Below are positions 1-7,909 of a stretch of 36,260 nt of DNA, piece by piece. The notes under the pieces are model-generated. The model was not told where the DNA came from. It was given only the letters and a program-made list of their open reading frames with translations, and ran no database searches. The stretch is from Acidobacteriota bacterium (GTDB lineage: Bacteria; Acidobacteriota; Thermoanaerobaculia; UBA5066; Gp7-AA6): positions 10,169 to 46,428 of the forward strand of contig QHVV01000110.1 of NCBI GenBank assembly GCA_003222385.1, given 5' to 3'. The first letter of the stretch is position 1; every line of letters begins with the position of its first letter. The position numbers and the translations under genes are program-made.

Positions 1-137
1 GTGCAGAGGGCGCCCAGCTCCGAGAGATCGACGAAGTCGGTGAACTCCAGGCCGTATCCGAACGTCCCGGACGCGGTCACGATCGGATTCGCGAGCTCGA
101 GCGGCCCGAGCCGGACCCGGAGCGCCGGGTCGGTCAA
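1..137 (-). CDS. pyrD: Dihydroorotate dehydrogenase, class 1B catalytic subunit (N-terminal part only)
   Basis: Only the first 45 codons lie in the window; the gene runs off the left edge. They read [19 protein letters not shown] followed by TFGYG, the typical N-terminus of class 1 dihydroorotate dehydrogenases: the first strands of the FMN-binding TIM barrel, with the conserved NPI-ASG-G signature. The enzyme oxidises dihydroorotate to orotate in pyrimidine synthesis. The start is a TTG (137-135) that overlaps the pyrK stop as TTGA, so the two are translationally coupled. The directly upstream pyrK identifies it as class 1B, the NAD-linked form that works as a PyrD2K2 complex in the cytoplasm. 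The family call is firm; the class rests on the pyrK neighbour. Confidence 0.88.
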   Translation of the reverse strand, partial: MTDPALRVRLGPLELANPIVTASGTFGYGLEFTDFVDLSELGALC

Positions 138-937
138 ATCTTCTCCCAGGCGATCTTCCCCGGCGGCAGGATCGGGCCTTCCATGCAGGAGATCACGAAG
201 GGCTTCTCGGTCGCCGGGATCACGCAACCGAGGCAGGCGCCGAAGCCGCAACCCATGGCGGCCTCGGTCGAGAACTCGGAGGGGCAGTCCAGGCGCTGCA
301 CGACCCGCGCGAGCGCGGCGAACATCGGCATCGGTCCGCAGGCGAAGACGCGGGCATAGAACGGTCCGCGTCCGCCGTCGGCGCGGCGCGCGAACGCGTC
401 GGTGACAAAGCCTTTCTCGCCGAGCGATCCGTCGTCGGTCGAGAGGAACGTCTCGCCCGGGACGATCTCCGCGAACCGGGAACGAAAGACGAGTTCCGCC
501 GCGTTGCGCCCGCCCAGGTAGAGGTCCGCCGGGATTTCCGCGGCGGTGAGCGCGCGAAAGAGCAGCGGAAACGGCGCCGCGCCGATGCCTCCCGCCACGA
601 CGGCGACCCGCGCCCGCGGCGGGAGTCCGGCGAGCGAGAACCCGTTGCCGAGCGGGCCCAGAAGCGCCGCCTCCGAGCCTTCGGCCAGGTCCTCCAGGGC
701 GGCGGTGCCCGGGCCGATCCTCCGCACGAGGAACTCGGCCTCGCCCGCGTCGGGGACGGCGTCCGCGACGGAGTACGCGCGGCGCAGATAGGGACGCAGG
801 CGGCCGGCGACCTCGAGCATCACGAACTGTCCGGGCGCGATTTCGCGGGCGAGGGTGGGAGCGCGGAAGGTTACCGAAAAGAAGCCGGGAGAAAAGACGC
901 GGCGGCGGAGGAGGACGGCCTGGTGGTCGGCCCGCAC
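134..937 (-). CDS. pyrK: Dihydroorotate dehydrogenase electron transfer subunit PyrK
   Basis: 267 residues, normal for PyrK. It passes electrons from PyrD's FMN through a 2Fe-2S cluster and FAD to NAD+. The FAD-binding barrel fills the N-terminal 95 residues, with RRAYSVAD as the flavin-binding RxYS motif. A nucleotide-binding ferredoxin-reductase fold follows, with [14 protein letters not shown] near residue 115 and the late FACGPMPMF motif. The C-terminal [11 protein letters not shown] plus a later ISCMEG provides the four cysteines of the 2Fe-2S cluster. The start is GTG at 937 with no clear Shine-Dalgarno sequence; no better in-frame start is evident. The stop overlaps the TTG of pyrD. 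Homologous ferredoxin-reductase-like subunits exist, but the position before pyrD settles the identity. Confidence 0.95.
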   Translation of the reverse strand: MRADHQAVLLRRRVFSPGFFSVTFRAPTLAREIAPGQFVMLEVAGRLRPYLRRAYSVADAVPDAGEAEFLVRRIGPGTAALEDLAEGSEAALLGPLGNGFSLAGLPPRARVAVVAGGIGAAPFPLLFRALTAAEIPADLYLGGRNAAELVFRSRFAEIVPGETFLSTDDGSLGEKGFVTDAFARRADGGRGPFYARVFACGPMPMFAALARVVQRLDCPSEFSTEAAMGCGFGACLGCVIPATEKPFVISCMEGPILPPGKIAWEKI

Positions 938-963
938 GCCGCGAAGGTATCAGGTCTCGATCG

Positions 964-1176
964 TTACGTGATCGCTCCGTACCCTTCGATCCGCTCTCCG
1001 TCCTCGTTCTCGCCTTCGTTCGACGACGCCGACTTCTTCGCGCAACGTTCGCAGCGAATGACGCCTTCCGCCTCGACGAAAGGCCTCGCGTAGTTGCCGC
1101 AGCCGTGGCACCGCCTCATCGACCGGTGAATCGGCTGGACCGGCGGCTCGATGGTCAACTGCAACTGCCTTCTCAT
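964..1176 (-). CDS. Small zinc-ribbon protein, function unknown
   Basis: A 70-residue protein with one treble of metal-binding cysteines: [14 protein letters not shown] near the middle and RCERC about 15 residues later, giving a CxxC-CxxC zinc ribbon. It ends in an acidic, low-complexity tail ([17 protein letters not shown]). The frame is open to 1347, but the ATG at 1176 is preceded by a purine-rich GAAGGAAGTGAGAAGG stretch that works as a ribosome-binding site, and the residues upstream look like translated leader, so the short form is preferred. It lies 26 bp upstream of pyrK on the same strand and may be co-transcribed. No family name can be given; nucleic-acid or protein binding is a guess from the fold only. 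Confidence 0.6.
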   Translation of the reverse strand: MRRQLQLTIEPPVQPIHRSMRRCHGCGNYARPFVEAEGVIRCERCAKKSASSNEGENEDGERIEGYGAIT

Positions 1177-1505
1177 GGCCTTCTCACTTCCTTCTGTCAC
1201 CACCCGTGACGCGAAGAGAGAGAGCAGGCCGCGTACCATGCGGCATCTATTGGATATAAAAGACTTAATCGATGGTCGTAGGCGAAAATTGTCGCCAGAA
1301 CGAGGAAGTTGTCTGCCCTGGAGGTCAGTTTTGCGCGCCTCCGTCATTCCGAGGAACGAAGCGACAAGCGCCAGGCCCCGTCATTCCGAGGAGCGAAGCG
1401 AGCGCCACACATGTCATTCCGAGGAGCGAAGCGAGGAGGAATCTCGAGCCCGGGAGATCCCTCGCGGAGCCGTCCCGAACGGAGGCGGAGGACCCGCGAT
1501 GACCG
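1177..1505. other. Intergenic region with leader of the zinc-ribbon gene and a repeat cluster
   Basis: This 329-bp stretch carries no convincing gene. Its left half (1177-1290) is the upstream region of the minus-strand zinc-ribbon gene and has the most AT-rich patch of the neighbourhood (about 1245-1275, including TATAAAAG on the plus strand), a plausible promoter. The right half holds three copies of a GC-rich repeat listed separately, which directly follow the 3' end of the E1 dehydrogenase gene. Several short open frames cross the repeats on both strands, but they have repetitive R/S/P-rich compositions and no ribosome-binding sites. Confidence 0.6.
1343..1434. repeat. Three direct copies of a CATTCCGAGGAGCGAAGCGA-type intergenic repeat
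   Basis: A 22-bp unit beginning GTCATTCCGAGGA and ending GCGAAGCGA occurs at 1343-1364 (one base different), 1380-1401 and 1413-1434. The spacings are 37 and 33 bp, separated by unrelated 11-15 bp segments. The last copy is followed by GGAGGAATCTCGAGCCCGGG and AGATCCCTCGCGG, the usual continuation of this family, which contains partly complementary ATCTC/GGAGAT arms. Such GTCATTCCGAGGAGCGAAGCGA elements are known as dispersed intergenic repeats in many phyla. Their function is unknown; at this place they follow the E1 gene's stop codon. Confidence 0.85.
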
Positions 1506-3623
1506 CTAGAAGCCGGTCACTTTGTCCAGCGCTTTCTTGATGTGCGACGGCTGCGGAAGGATGAAGTCTTCGACCTGCGGCTGGTACGCGACGAAGGTGT
1601 CGGTCGCGGCGACCCGCTCGACCGGCGCATCCAGCCAGGGGAAGAGCTCGGAAGAGATCCGCGCCGCGATCTCCGCTCCGTATCCCCAGGAGATCGGGTC
1701 CTCGTAGACGACGACCGCGCGGCTCGTCTTCTTCACCGATTCGGCAATCGCGTCCCAGTCGTACGGAGACAGCGTTCTCAGGTCGAGGATCTCGACCGAC
1801 TTTCCGGTCTCCTCCGAGAACGACCGGGCGGCCTGCACGGAGCGGTACACGGTCGCGCCGTACGTGACGACCGTGACGTCCGCTCCCTCCTGGACGACGG
1901 CCGCCTTCCCGAACGGGACCATGTAGTCCGGTCCGGGATAGGGCGCCTTGTTGTGCGTCTGCCGGTAGAGGTGCTTGTGCTCCAGAAAGAGGACGGGGTC
2001 GTCGCACCGGATCGCGGTGCGCAGGAGCCCGTTGGCGTCGAGCGCGTTGGACGGCAGGACGACCCGCAATCCGGGAATGTGTGTCATCAGGACCGCGCCC
2101 GACTGGGAGTGATAGATGGCGCCGCCGCCGATGTAGCCGCCGATCGCGACGCGCACCACGACCGGACAGGCCCACGTGTTTCCGGAGCGCCACCGCATCG
2201 TCGCGAGCTCGCTCCGGATCTGCATGTATGCGGGCCAGATGTAGTCGTAGAACTGGATCTCGACCACCGGTTTCAGGCCCCGCAGCGCCATCCCGATCGC
2301 GCGGCCGACGATGTTGGCTTCCGCGAGCGGCGAGTTGAAGACCCGCTCCTTCCCATAGACCCGCTGCAGGTTGTGGGTGACCTTGAAGACGCCCCCTTTT
2401 CCCTTGCACTCCTGGAGCACCGCCTCGCGCGAGGCGTCGGCGACGTCCTCGCCGAAGAGCACGATCCGTGGATCGCGCTTCATCTCGTCGCGCATGCAGG
2501 CGTTCAGGAGGTCCACCATCGTGGTCGGGGCGGCGCCTTCCGCCGGCGCGGCGGGCGAAGAGAAGACCGCCGAGGTCGGATCGACGTCGGGCGAGTAGAC
2601 GAAGTCGTAGGCGGATTCGGGGGCCGGGACCTCCGCCGCCAGGGCGCGGTCCGCGGCTTCGTTGACTTCTGCGTCGACCTCCTCTTTCAGCCGCTGGAGC
2701 GATGCCTCCGAGAGAATCCCCTCGCCGACCAGGAAACGCGCCATCGTCGCGACCGGATCGCGAGCGAGGTCGCGCTCGCGCTCCTCTTTTGGACGGTAGA
2801 GCGCCTCGTCGTCGGAGAGCGAATGGCTGTAAGGCCGAATGACGTGCGCGTGGACCAGCGCGGGGCCCTGCCGCGACCGGCAGTGTTCGACCGCCGCGCG
2901 CAGCGCATCGTAGGACTCCACGAAATCGCAGCCGTCGACTTCGGAGATCGAGAGGTTCGGGAAGCCGGTCAGGAGCTTCGAGATCGAGCCGCCCGGCGTG
3001 TTGACCTCGACCGGGACCGAGATGGCGTAACCGTTGTCTTCGATCAGGTAGAGGACGGGGAGCTTCAGGTTGCACGCGGTCGAGAGCGATTCCCAGAACT
3101 CCCCCTCGGAGGTCTGGCCCTCTCCGGCCGAGACGTAGACGACCTCGTCGCCCCGGAAACCCCCGCGGGAGGCGAGCTCCGGGATCTGCGAAAGCCGCCA
3201 CCCTCCCTCTGCCGCCCCAACCGCGTGGAGAAACTGCGTCCCGGTGCAGGAGGACTTCGAGATCAGGTTCAGGCGGCGCGAGCCCCAGTGCGCCGGCATC
3301 TGACGCCCGGCCGAGGAGGGATCGTCCTTCGCCCCGACGGACTGAAGGAACATCTCGTAGGCCGTGACCCCGATCTGCAGGCAGAAGGCGCGATCGCGGT
3401 AGTAACAGTCGAACCAGTCGTAGGCGGGCTTGACGACCATGCCGGCGGCGGTCGTGACCGCCTCGTGGCCGGCGCTGTTGATCTGGAAATAGATCTTGTT
3501 CTGGCGTTTGAGCTGGATTTCTTTGTCGTCGACCCGGCGGGAAAGGTAGATGTTGCGGTAGGCCGCGACGAGCCGGGCGGCATCGAGGCCTCTGTATTTG
3601 TCTGACTGGACTTCGGTTGCCAT
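1506..3623 (-). CDS. Fused 2-oxoacid dehydrogenase E1 (alpha + beta), thiamine-diphosphate dependent
   Basis: About 705 residues joining E1-alpha (roughly 15-330) and E1-beta (roughly 370-705) of a branched-chain 2-oxoacid or pyruvate dehydrogenase in one chain. The alpha half has the ThDP motif [13 protein letters not shown] ending in IEDNGYAIS and the loop [16 protein letters not shown], which carries the S/H residues conserved in the branched-chain type. The beta half has [35 protein letters not shown] and [12 protein letters not shown] low-complexity linker ([11 protein letters not shown]) joins them. The reaction is oxidative decarboxylation of a 2-oxoacid with transfer of the acyl group to lipoyl-E2. 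Start ATG 3623 is preferred over an in-frame TTG four codons upstream. No E2 or E3 gene lies nearby, so its partners must be encoded elsewhere. Substrate specificity cannot be fixed from sequence. Confidence 0.9.
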   Translation of the reverse strand: MATEVQSDKYRGLDAARLVAAYRNIYLSRRVDDKEIQLKRQNKIYFQINSAGHEAVTTAAGMVVKPAYDWFDCYYRDRAFCLQIGVTAYEMFLQSVGAKDDPSSAGRQMPAHWGSRRLNLISKSSCTGTQFLHAVGAAEGGWRLSQIPELASRGGFRGDEVVYVSAGEGQTSEGEFWESLSTACNLKLPVLYLIEDNGYAISVPVEVNTPGGSISKLLTGFPNLSISEVDGCDFVESYDALRAAVEHCRSRQGPALVHAHVIRPYSHSLSDDEALYRPKEERERDLARDPVATMARFLVGEGILSEASLQRLKEEVDAEVNEAADRALAAEVPAPESAYDFVYSPDVDPTSAVFSSPAAPAEGAAPTTMVDLLNACMRDEMKRDPRIVLFGEDVADASREAVLQECKGKGGVFKVTHNLQRVYGKERVFNSPLAEANIVGRAIGMALRGLKPVVEIQFYDYIWPAYMQIRSELATMRWRSGNTWACPVVVRVAIGGYIGGGAIYHSQSGAVLMTHIPGLRVVLPSNALDANGLLRTAIRCDDPVLFLEHKHLYRQTHNKAPYPGPDYMVPFGKAAVVQEGADVTVVTYGATVYRSVQAARSFSEETGKSVEILDLRTLSPYDWDAIAESVKKTSRAVVVYEDPISWGYGAEIAARISSELFPWLDAPVERVAATDTFVAYQPQVEDFILPQPSHIKKALDKVTGF

Positions 3624-3694
3624 CCGATCGGCCAATATACCAGAGGGTTCCGCGCGAAAGTTTTTGCCGTCCGGTGTTGTTATCTTCTGAGGAC

Positions 3695-4681
3695 ATGAGC
3701 GCCCCGAGCCCCATCGTTTTTCCGAGGCCGGCTCCCCCCGACCTCTCCTCGATCGACGCGCGGCTCGACCTCGAAGAGGAGATCTCGAGGCTCAAAAAGG
3801 AGAAGAGGGCCGTCCTCCTCGCTCACTACTACCAGGAGGAGGAGATCCAGGACCTCGCCGACTTCGTCGGGGACTCGCTCGACCTGTCGCGCCGGGCGCA
3901 GGAAACCGATGCGCGGTTGATCGCGTTCGCCGGAGTGCGTTTCATGGCGGAGACCGCGAAGATCCTGAACCCGACCCGTAAGGTCGTCCTGCCCGACTAC
4001 GAGGCGGGCTGCTCGCTCGAGAACTCGTGTCCGCCGGAGATGTTTCGCGCCTGGCGCGAGCAGCATCCGGGCGCGGTGTCGCTCACCTACATCAACTGCT
4101 CCGCCGCGGTCAAAGCGCTTTCGGACATCATCGTGACGTCTTCGAACGCCGAGAAGATCGTCCGCTCGATCCCTCCCGGGAAGGAGATTCTCTTCGCGCC
4201 GGACCGCCATCTCGGCGCCTTCCTGGTCAAGAAGACGGGCCGACCGATGACGCTGTGGCCGGGCACCTGCATCGTGCACGAGCAGTTCTCGGAGCGCGAG
4301 ATGCTGCGCTTGAAAGCCCAGTACCCCGACGCTCTCGTGGCGGCGCACCCCGAGTGTCCCGAGGGGATTCTGAAATACGCCGACCACGTCGGCTCGACCC
4401 GCTCGATCCTCCAGTTCGCGACGACTGCCGCGGGCAAGAGGTTCCTGATCGCCACGGAGGAGGGGATCATCCACCAGATGCGCAAGCTCGCGCCGGACCG
4501 CGAGTACATCGCTCTGCCCCCGGACAACGGCTGCCGCTGCAACGAGTGCCCGTTCATGAAGCTGAACACGATCGAGAAGCTGTACTTGTGCCTCCGCGAC
4601 GAGCGCCCGGAGATCGTGCTCCCCGAGGAGCTGCGGAAGGCTGCGGAGAAGCCGCTCTTGAAGATGCTCGAGCTGTCCTAG
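3695..4681 (+). CDS. nadA: Quinolinate synthase NadA
   Basis: 328 residues. NadA condenses iminoaspartate (made by NadB) with dihydroxyacetone phosphate to quinolinate, the second step of NAD synthesis from aspartate, using an oxygen-sensitive 4Fe-4S cluster. Visible motifs are [21 protein letters not shown] near the start, [25 protein letters not shown] with cluster ligand C135, HPECPEG with C221 and the C-terminal [12 protein letters not shown] with C285 or its neighbours. The frame is open further upstream, but the ATG at 3695 has a TGAGGA site just before it and begins where family members begin. First gene of nadA-nadC-nadB and divergent from the E1 gene, with about 70 bp between the starts for both promoters. 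Confidence 0.96.
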   Translation: MSAPSPIVFPRPAPPDLSSIDARLDLEEEISRLKKEKRAVLLAHYYQEEEIQDLADFVGDSLDLSRRAQETDARLIAFAGVRFMAETAKILNPTRKVVLPDYEAGCSLENSCPPEMFRAWREQHPGAVSLTYINCSAAVKALSDIIVTSSNAEKIVRSIPPGKEILFAPDRHLGAFLVKKTGRPMTLWPGTCIVHEQFSEREMLRLKAQYPDALVAAHPECPEGILKYADHVGSTRSILQFATTAAGKRFLIATEEGIIHQMRKLAPDREYIALPPDNGCRCNECPFMKLNTIEKLYLCLRDERPEIVLPEELRKAAEKPLLKMLELS

Positions 4682-4692
4682 TTTCCTCCCCT

Positions 4693-4718
4693 GTCATCCC
4701 GAGCGCCGCGCGCGAGGG
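4693..4718 (+). repeat. Single GTCATCCCGAGCG-type repeat between nadA and nadC
   Basis: The segment GTCATCCCGAGCGCCGCGCG followed by CGAGGG sits 11 bp after the nadA stop. It resembles the variant GTCATCCCGAGCGAAGCGAGGG of the repeat family at 1343-1434, here with CCGCGC replacing AAGC. It lies in the 68-bp nadA-nadC gap and could be a degenerate relic. Based on pattern likeness only. Confidence 0.5.
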
Positions 4719-4749
4719 CTCCCCTGCTTTTCGGTATCCTCCCGCTCAA

Positions 4750-5625
4750 ATGGACGGCCTCTCCCCTGCGGAGCTGGACGCAAAACTTCGAGAGTTCCTG
4801 GCCGAGGACGTCGGCCCGGGCGACGTCACCACCGACTCGATCGTCCCGCCCGATGCGGTCGCCGCCGCGGAGATCGTGGCGAAGTCGGACTGCGTGGTCT
4901 CCGGGCTCGCGGCCTCGCGCCGGCTCTTCGAGCTCCTCGATCCGGGACTGACCTGGGAGGACCGGGCGCGGCCGGGATCGAAGGTCCCGGCGGGGACGAC
5001 GCTCGCGCGGCTCTCCGGTAAGGCGCGCGCGATCTTGACCGGCGAGCGGGTGGCTCTGAACCTCCTGCAGAGGATGTGCGGGATCGCGACCGCGACGCAC
5101 CTCTACGTCGACGCGGTCGCAGGCACCGGCTGCCGCATCCTCGGCACGCGCAAGACCGCGCCGGGCCTTCGCGCGTTCGATCGCCTCGCCGTGCGCGACG
5201 GCGGAGCCGCCGACCATCGCTTCGGGCTCTTCGATCGGATCCTCGTCAAGGACAACCACCGCGTGATCGCCGGAGGCGTGGCCGCCGCCCTGGAAGCCGT
5301 GTCCCGGAACGCTCGGGCGAACGTGACCGTCGAGGTCGAGGTCGAATCCGAGGAGGACCTCCGGGAGGCCCTTCGGGGCGGCGTCCGGATCCTGCTGATC
5401 GACAACCAGACCGCCGAGACCGTCGCCCGATGGAAGGCGATCGTGCGCGAGGCCGGAGCCTCCGCCGAGATCGAAGCATCGGGCGACATGACCCTCGCGC
5501 GGGTGCGCGATTATGCGTCCGCCGGCGCGGACTCGATCTCGGTCGGCCGGATCACCCATTCCGTGGAGGCCGCGGACATCTCGCTCGAGATCTCGTCCCC
5601 GGCCGAGGGGATGGGAAACCGGTGA
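4750..5625 (+). CDS. nadC: Nicotinate-nucleotide diphosphorylase (carboxylating), quinolinate phosphoribosyltransferase
   Basis: 291 residues, the family length. It converts quinolinate and PRPP to nicotinic acid mononucleotide with loss of CO2. Recognisable are EDVGPGDVTTDSIVP at the N-terminus, the RVALNLLQRMCGIAT helix, the substrate-binding GTRKTAPGLRAFDRLAVRDGG, HRFGLFDRILVKDNH, VEVEVESEEDL, LIDNQ, EASGDMTL and GADSISVGRITHS, which together give the quinolinate- and PRPP-binding residues of the alpha/beta barrel. The start is ATG 4750; the open frame reaches upstream into nadA, but that part is not NadC-like. There is no strong Shine-Dalgarno sequence. The stop overlaps the nadB GTG start (GTGA), so nadC and nadB are coupled. 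Confidence 0.97.
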   Translation: MDGLSPAELDAKLREFLAEDVGPGDVTTDSIVPPDAVAAAEIVAKSDCVVSGLAASRRLFELLDPGLTWEDRARPGSKVPAGTTLARLSGKARAILTGERVALNLLQRMCGIATATHLYVDAVAGTGCRILGTRKTAPGLRAFDRLAVRDGGAADHRFGLFDRILVKDNHRVIAGGVAAALEAVSRNARANVTVEVEVESEEDLREALRGGVRILLIDNQTAETVARWKAIVREAGASAEIEASGDMTLARVRDYASAGADSISVGRITHSVEAADISLEISSPAEGMGNR

Positions 5626-7220
5626 AGACCGCGACGGACGTCCTCGTGATCGGGACCGGCGTCGCCGGCTGCGCGGCTGCTCTCGCCGCGGCCCGCGACG
5701 GCGCGGAGGTGACGGTCGCGACCCGGGCGCGCGAGGTCACGGAATCCAACACGTTCTACGCCCAGGGGGGCATCGTCGCGCGGCCGCCCGGCGACACGCC
5801 CGAGCTGCTCACCGCCGACATCGTCCGCGCGGGCGACGGGCTGTGCGACCCCGAAGCGGTCGGCCTGCTGGCGCGCGAAGGGCCCGACCTCGTGCGCGAC
5901 CTCCTGATCGACGAGCTCCGGGTGCCGTTCGACCGGGAGGGCGCCGACTTCCACTGGACGCTCGAGGGAGCCCACTCGATGCCGCGGGTCCTGCACGTCA
6001 AGGACGAAACGGGAGCGCCGATCGAACGCGCTCTCATCGACGCGTGCCGACGGGAGAAGAACGTGGGGTGGCTCGTTGGGACCACAGCGGTCGACCTTCT
6101 GACGCTCTCCCATGACTCGCTCGATCCGACCGATCGGTACGACCCGCCGACCGTCGTGGGAGCCCAGCTGCTCGAGCGCCAGACCGGCGAGGTGCGGCCG
6201 CTTCTCGCGCGCGAGACGATCCTCGCGACCGGCGGCCTCGGACAGGTCTATCTCCACACGACCAACCCGCAAGGCGCCCGGGGAGACGGCATCGCGATGG
6301 CGCGGCGCGCCGGCGCGAGGCTCCTGAACCTCGAGTTCATCCAGTTCCATCCGACCGCGCTCGTCCATCCGAAGGGGCGCCTCCTGCTGACCGAGGCCCT
6401 GCGCGGCGAGGGTGCCCGGATCACGGACGCCGCCGGGAACCCGTTTCTCGACAAGGTGCATCCGGACGCCGAGCTCGCCCCCCGCGACGTGGTGGCGCGC
6501 GCGATCCACCAGCGCATGCTCGAACGGGACGAGCCCTACGCGCTCCTCGACATCTCGCACAAGCCGGCAGAGTGGATCCGCGAGCGGTTCCCGGGATTGA
6601 CCCATCGCTGCCTGGAGTACGGCTTCGACCTGACCTCCGGACCCATCCCGGTCGTGCCCGCCGCGCACTACTCGTGCGGCGGGGTATCCGTCGACTTCGA
6701 CGGGGCGACGACTCTCGGCCATCTGCGCGCGGCCGGCGAAGTCTCCTGCACCGGCGTGCACGGCGCGAACCGCCTCGCCTCGACGTCGCTCCTCGAAGGG
6801 CTCCTGTGGGGTTGGAGGTCGGGGCGCGCCGCGGTCCGCGCGATCCGCGCCGAACCTCTCCGCCGCCGGGTCGAGGTCCGCCCGTGGCAGCCGGAGTTCG
6901 AGCCGGTCGATCCCGCCCTGATCGCGCAGGACTGGCTCGTCGTGCGCCACACGATGTGGAACTACGTCGGTCTCCTGCGCTCGGAGAAGCGCCTCGACCG
7001 CGCCGGCCGGATTCTCGGGGAGCTGCGCGACGAGATCGAGAACTTCTATCGCCGCGGAACGATGTCCGACGAGCTCGTCGGGTTGCGCAACGGAATCCAG
7101 ACGGCGCTCGCCATCCATCGGGCCGCGTCGGACAACCGGGTTTCCCGCGGCTCGCACTACCGCGAGAACGGCATCGAGGCCGTTCCGACGCCGAAGCGGA
7201 AGAGAGCCACGCTGCTATAG
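5622..7220 (+). CDS. nadB: L-aspartate oxidase NadB
   Basis: 532 residues; FAD enzyme of the succinate dehydrogenase/fumarate reductase flavoprotein family that oxidises L-aspartate to iminoaspartate for NadA. The N-terminus carries the dinucleotide fold VLVIGTGVAGCAAALAAA. Then come SNTFYAQGGI, EGAHSMPRVLH, ATGGLGQVY, FIQFHPTAL, LLLTEALRGEGARI with the catalytic arginine, HYSCGGVSVD, GEVSCTGVHGANRLASTSL and the C-terminal helical domain ending near HYRENG. The start is GTG 5622, overlapping the nadC stop by 4 bp and preceded by GGGGATGGGA. The much longer open frame upstream is antisense-like read-through of nadC in another frame. Order nadA-nadC-nadB is common in bacteria. Confidence 0.96.
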   Translation: MKTATDVLVIGTGVAGCAAALAAARDGAEVTVATRAREVTESNTFYAQGGIVARPPGDTPELLTADIVRAGDGLCDPEAVGLLAREGPDLVRDLLIDELRVPFDREGADFHWTLEGAHSMPRVLHVKDETGAPIERALIDACRREKNVGWLVGTTAVDLLTLSHDSLDPTDRYDPPTVVGAQLLERQTGEVRPLLARETILATGGLGQVYLHTTNPQGARGDGIAMARRAGARLLNLEFIQFHPTALVHPKGRLLLTEALRGEGARITDAAGNPFLDKVHPDAELAPRDVVARAIHQRMLERDEPYALLDISHKPAEWIRERFPGLTHRCLEYGFDLTSGPIPVVPAAHYSCGGVSVDFDGATTLGHLRAAGEVSCTGVHGANRLASTSLLEGLLWGWRSGRAAVRAIRAEPLRRRVEVRPWQPEFEPVDPALIAQDWLVVRHTMWNYVGLLRSEKRLDRAGRILGELRDEIENFYRRGTMSDELVGLRNGIQTALAIHRAASDNRVSRGSHYRENGIEAVPTPKRKRATLL

Positions 7221-7236
7221 TCGCGCGAACGTTCGC
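7216..7236 (+). promoter_or_regulatory. Possible -10 hexamer and 12-bp palindrome before the 7237 gene
   Basis: TATAGT at 7216-7221 overlaps the nadB stop codon and stands 15 bp before the next ATG. Between them GCGAACGTTCGC (7225-7236) is a perfect 12-bp palindrome ending exactly at the start codon, where a Shine-Dalgarno sequence would normally be; none is visible. It may be an operator or a small hairpin covering the start. It is not the spaced GAAC-N4-GTTC LexA site. Confidence 0.35.
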
Positions 7237-7833
7237 ATGAGCCTTCTCTACATTCATTACGAGTCCGACGAGCGCGCCGGGCGGGTGCAGAAGCTCGCGA
7301 AGAGCGGGGCGCACATCATCGTTTCGGAGCCGCGCTGGCCGGCGTTCTGGGAAATCGCCAAGAGGGAAAAGCCGATCGCGGTCGCGGTCGATTTTTCGCA
7401 CGCGCCGTCGCACGCCCTGGAGACCGCGGATTACATCGCCAAGGCGAAGGAGACCCGCGATTCCGCCCTGTACCTGCTGCGGGTTCCGGAGGACCGCCTG
7501 GACGTCGTTCGAAAACGGCTCCCGCAGGCGGCGATCGTCACCGAGCCGGAGCTCGCCGAGCGGCTCGCCGTGATCGAGCGGGAAGCGCAGGCACGCGCGC
7601 TCGAGAAGAAGGAAGCCGCCGCCGTCGCCCGTCGGACGGCCCAGGCTGCCCGACAGGCCGCGCGGAAGGCGGCCGCCGGACCGGCGAAGCCCGCCCGGCC
7701 CGCGAAGGCCGCGAAGCCTCCGAAGAAAGCAAAACCCGCCGCGAAGAAAGCGGCGTCCGCCGCCCGCCGGAAAGCTGCTCGTCCCGCAAAGAAGGCCGCT
7801 CCGAAGCGGCGCCGGACCGGCCCGAAGAAATAG
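7237..7833 (+). CDS. Receiver-like domain with histone-H1-like Lys/Ala/Pro tail
   Basis: 198 residues in two parts. Residues 1-115 look like a degenerate CheY-type receiver: strand LLYIHY, then IAVAVDFSHAPSHALETADY with an Asp (D52) at the expected phosphorylation position, then SALYLLRVPED. The acidic pair after the first strand and the late conserved Lys are not evident, so phosphorylation is doubtful. After a charged helical stretch (about 108-140), residues 140-198 are a tail of KPA/KAA repeats (AKPARPAKAAKPPKKAKPAA) like the tails of AlgP, HU-like proteins and bacterial H1 homologues, which bind DNA without sequence preference. A nucleoid-associated regulator is inferred. It follows nadB by 16 bp but need not be related. 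No family name is certain. Confidence 0.7.
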   Translation: MSLLYIHYESDERAGRVQKLAKSGAHIIVSEPRWPAFWEIAKREKPIAVAVDFSHAPSHALETADYIAKAKETRDSALYLLRVPEDRLDVVRKRLPQAAIVTEPELAERLAVIEREAQARALEKKEAAAVARRTAQAARQAARKAAAGPAKPARPAKAAKPPKKAKPAAKKAASAARRKAARPAKKAAPKRRRTGPKK

Positions 7834-7878
7834 CGCGAGGGACCGGGTCCGCGGAACGACGATCTCCGAACCGTCCGA

Positions 7879-7884
7879 TAGAAT
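7879..7884 (+). promoter_or_regulatory. Possible -10 element (TAGAAT) for the M20 peptidase gene
   Basis: TAGAAT lies 26 bp before the ATG at 7910, in a 76-bp gap after the gene at 7237-7833. It is in the right position for a start site near 7891 ahead of the GGGAGG ribosome-binding site. No convincing -35 hexamer is seen. Confidence 0.3.
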
Positions 7885-7909
7885 CGGCGCCTTTCGAACG
7901 GGAGGACCG

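Noticed and set aside
1343-1434. Possible CRISPR array
   Set aside because: Only three units, spacers of 11-15 bp, imperfect first copy, known dispersed-repeat sequence and no cas genes.
1414-3795. Long open frame of 793 codons on the minus strand and a 687-codon frame on the plus strand (1542-3605) across the E1 gene
   Set aside because: Both are out-of-frame shadows of the E1 fusion: Arg/Pro/Gly-rich with no domain, while the frame 1506-3623 gives a clear ThDP enzyme.
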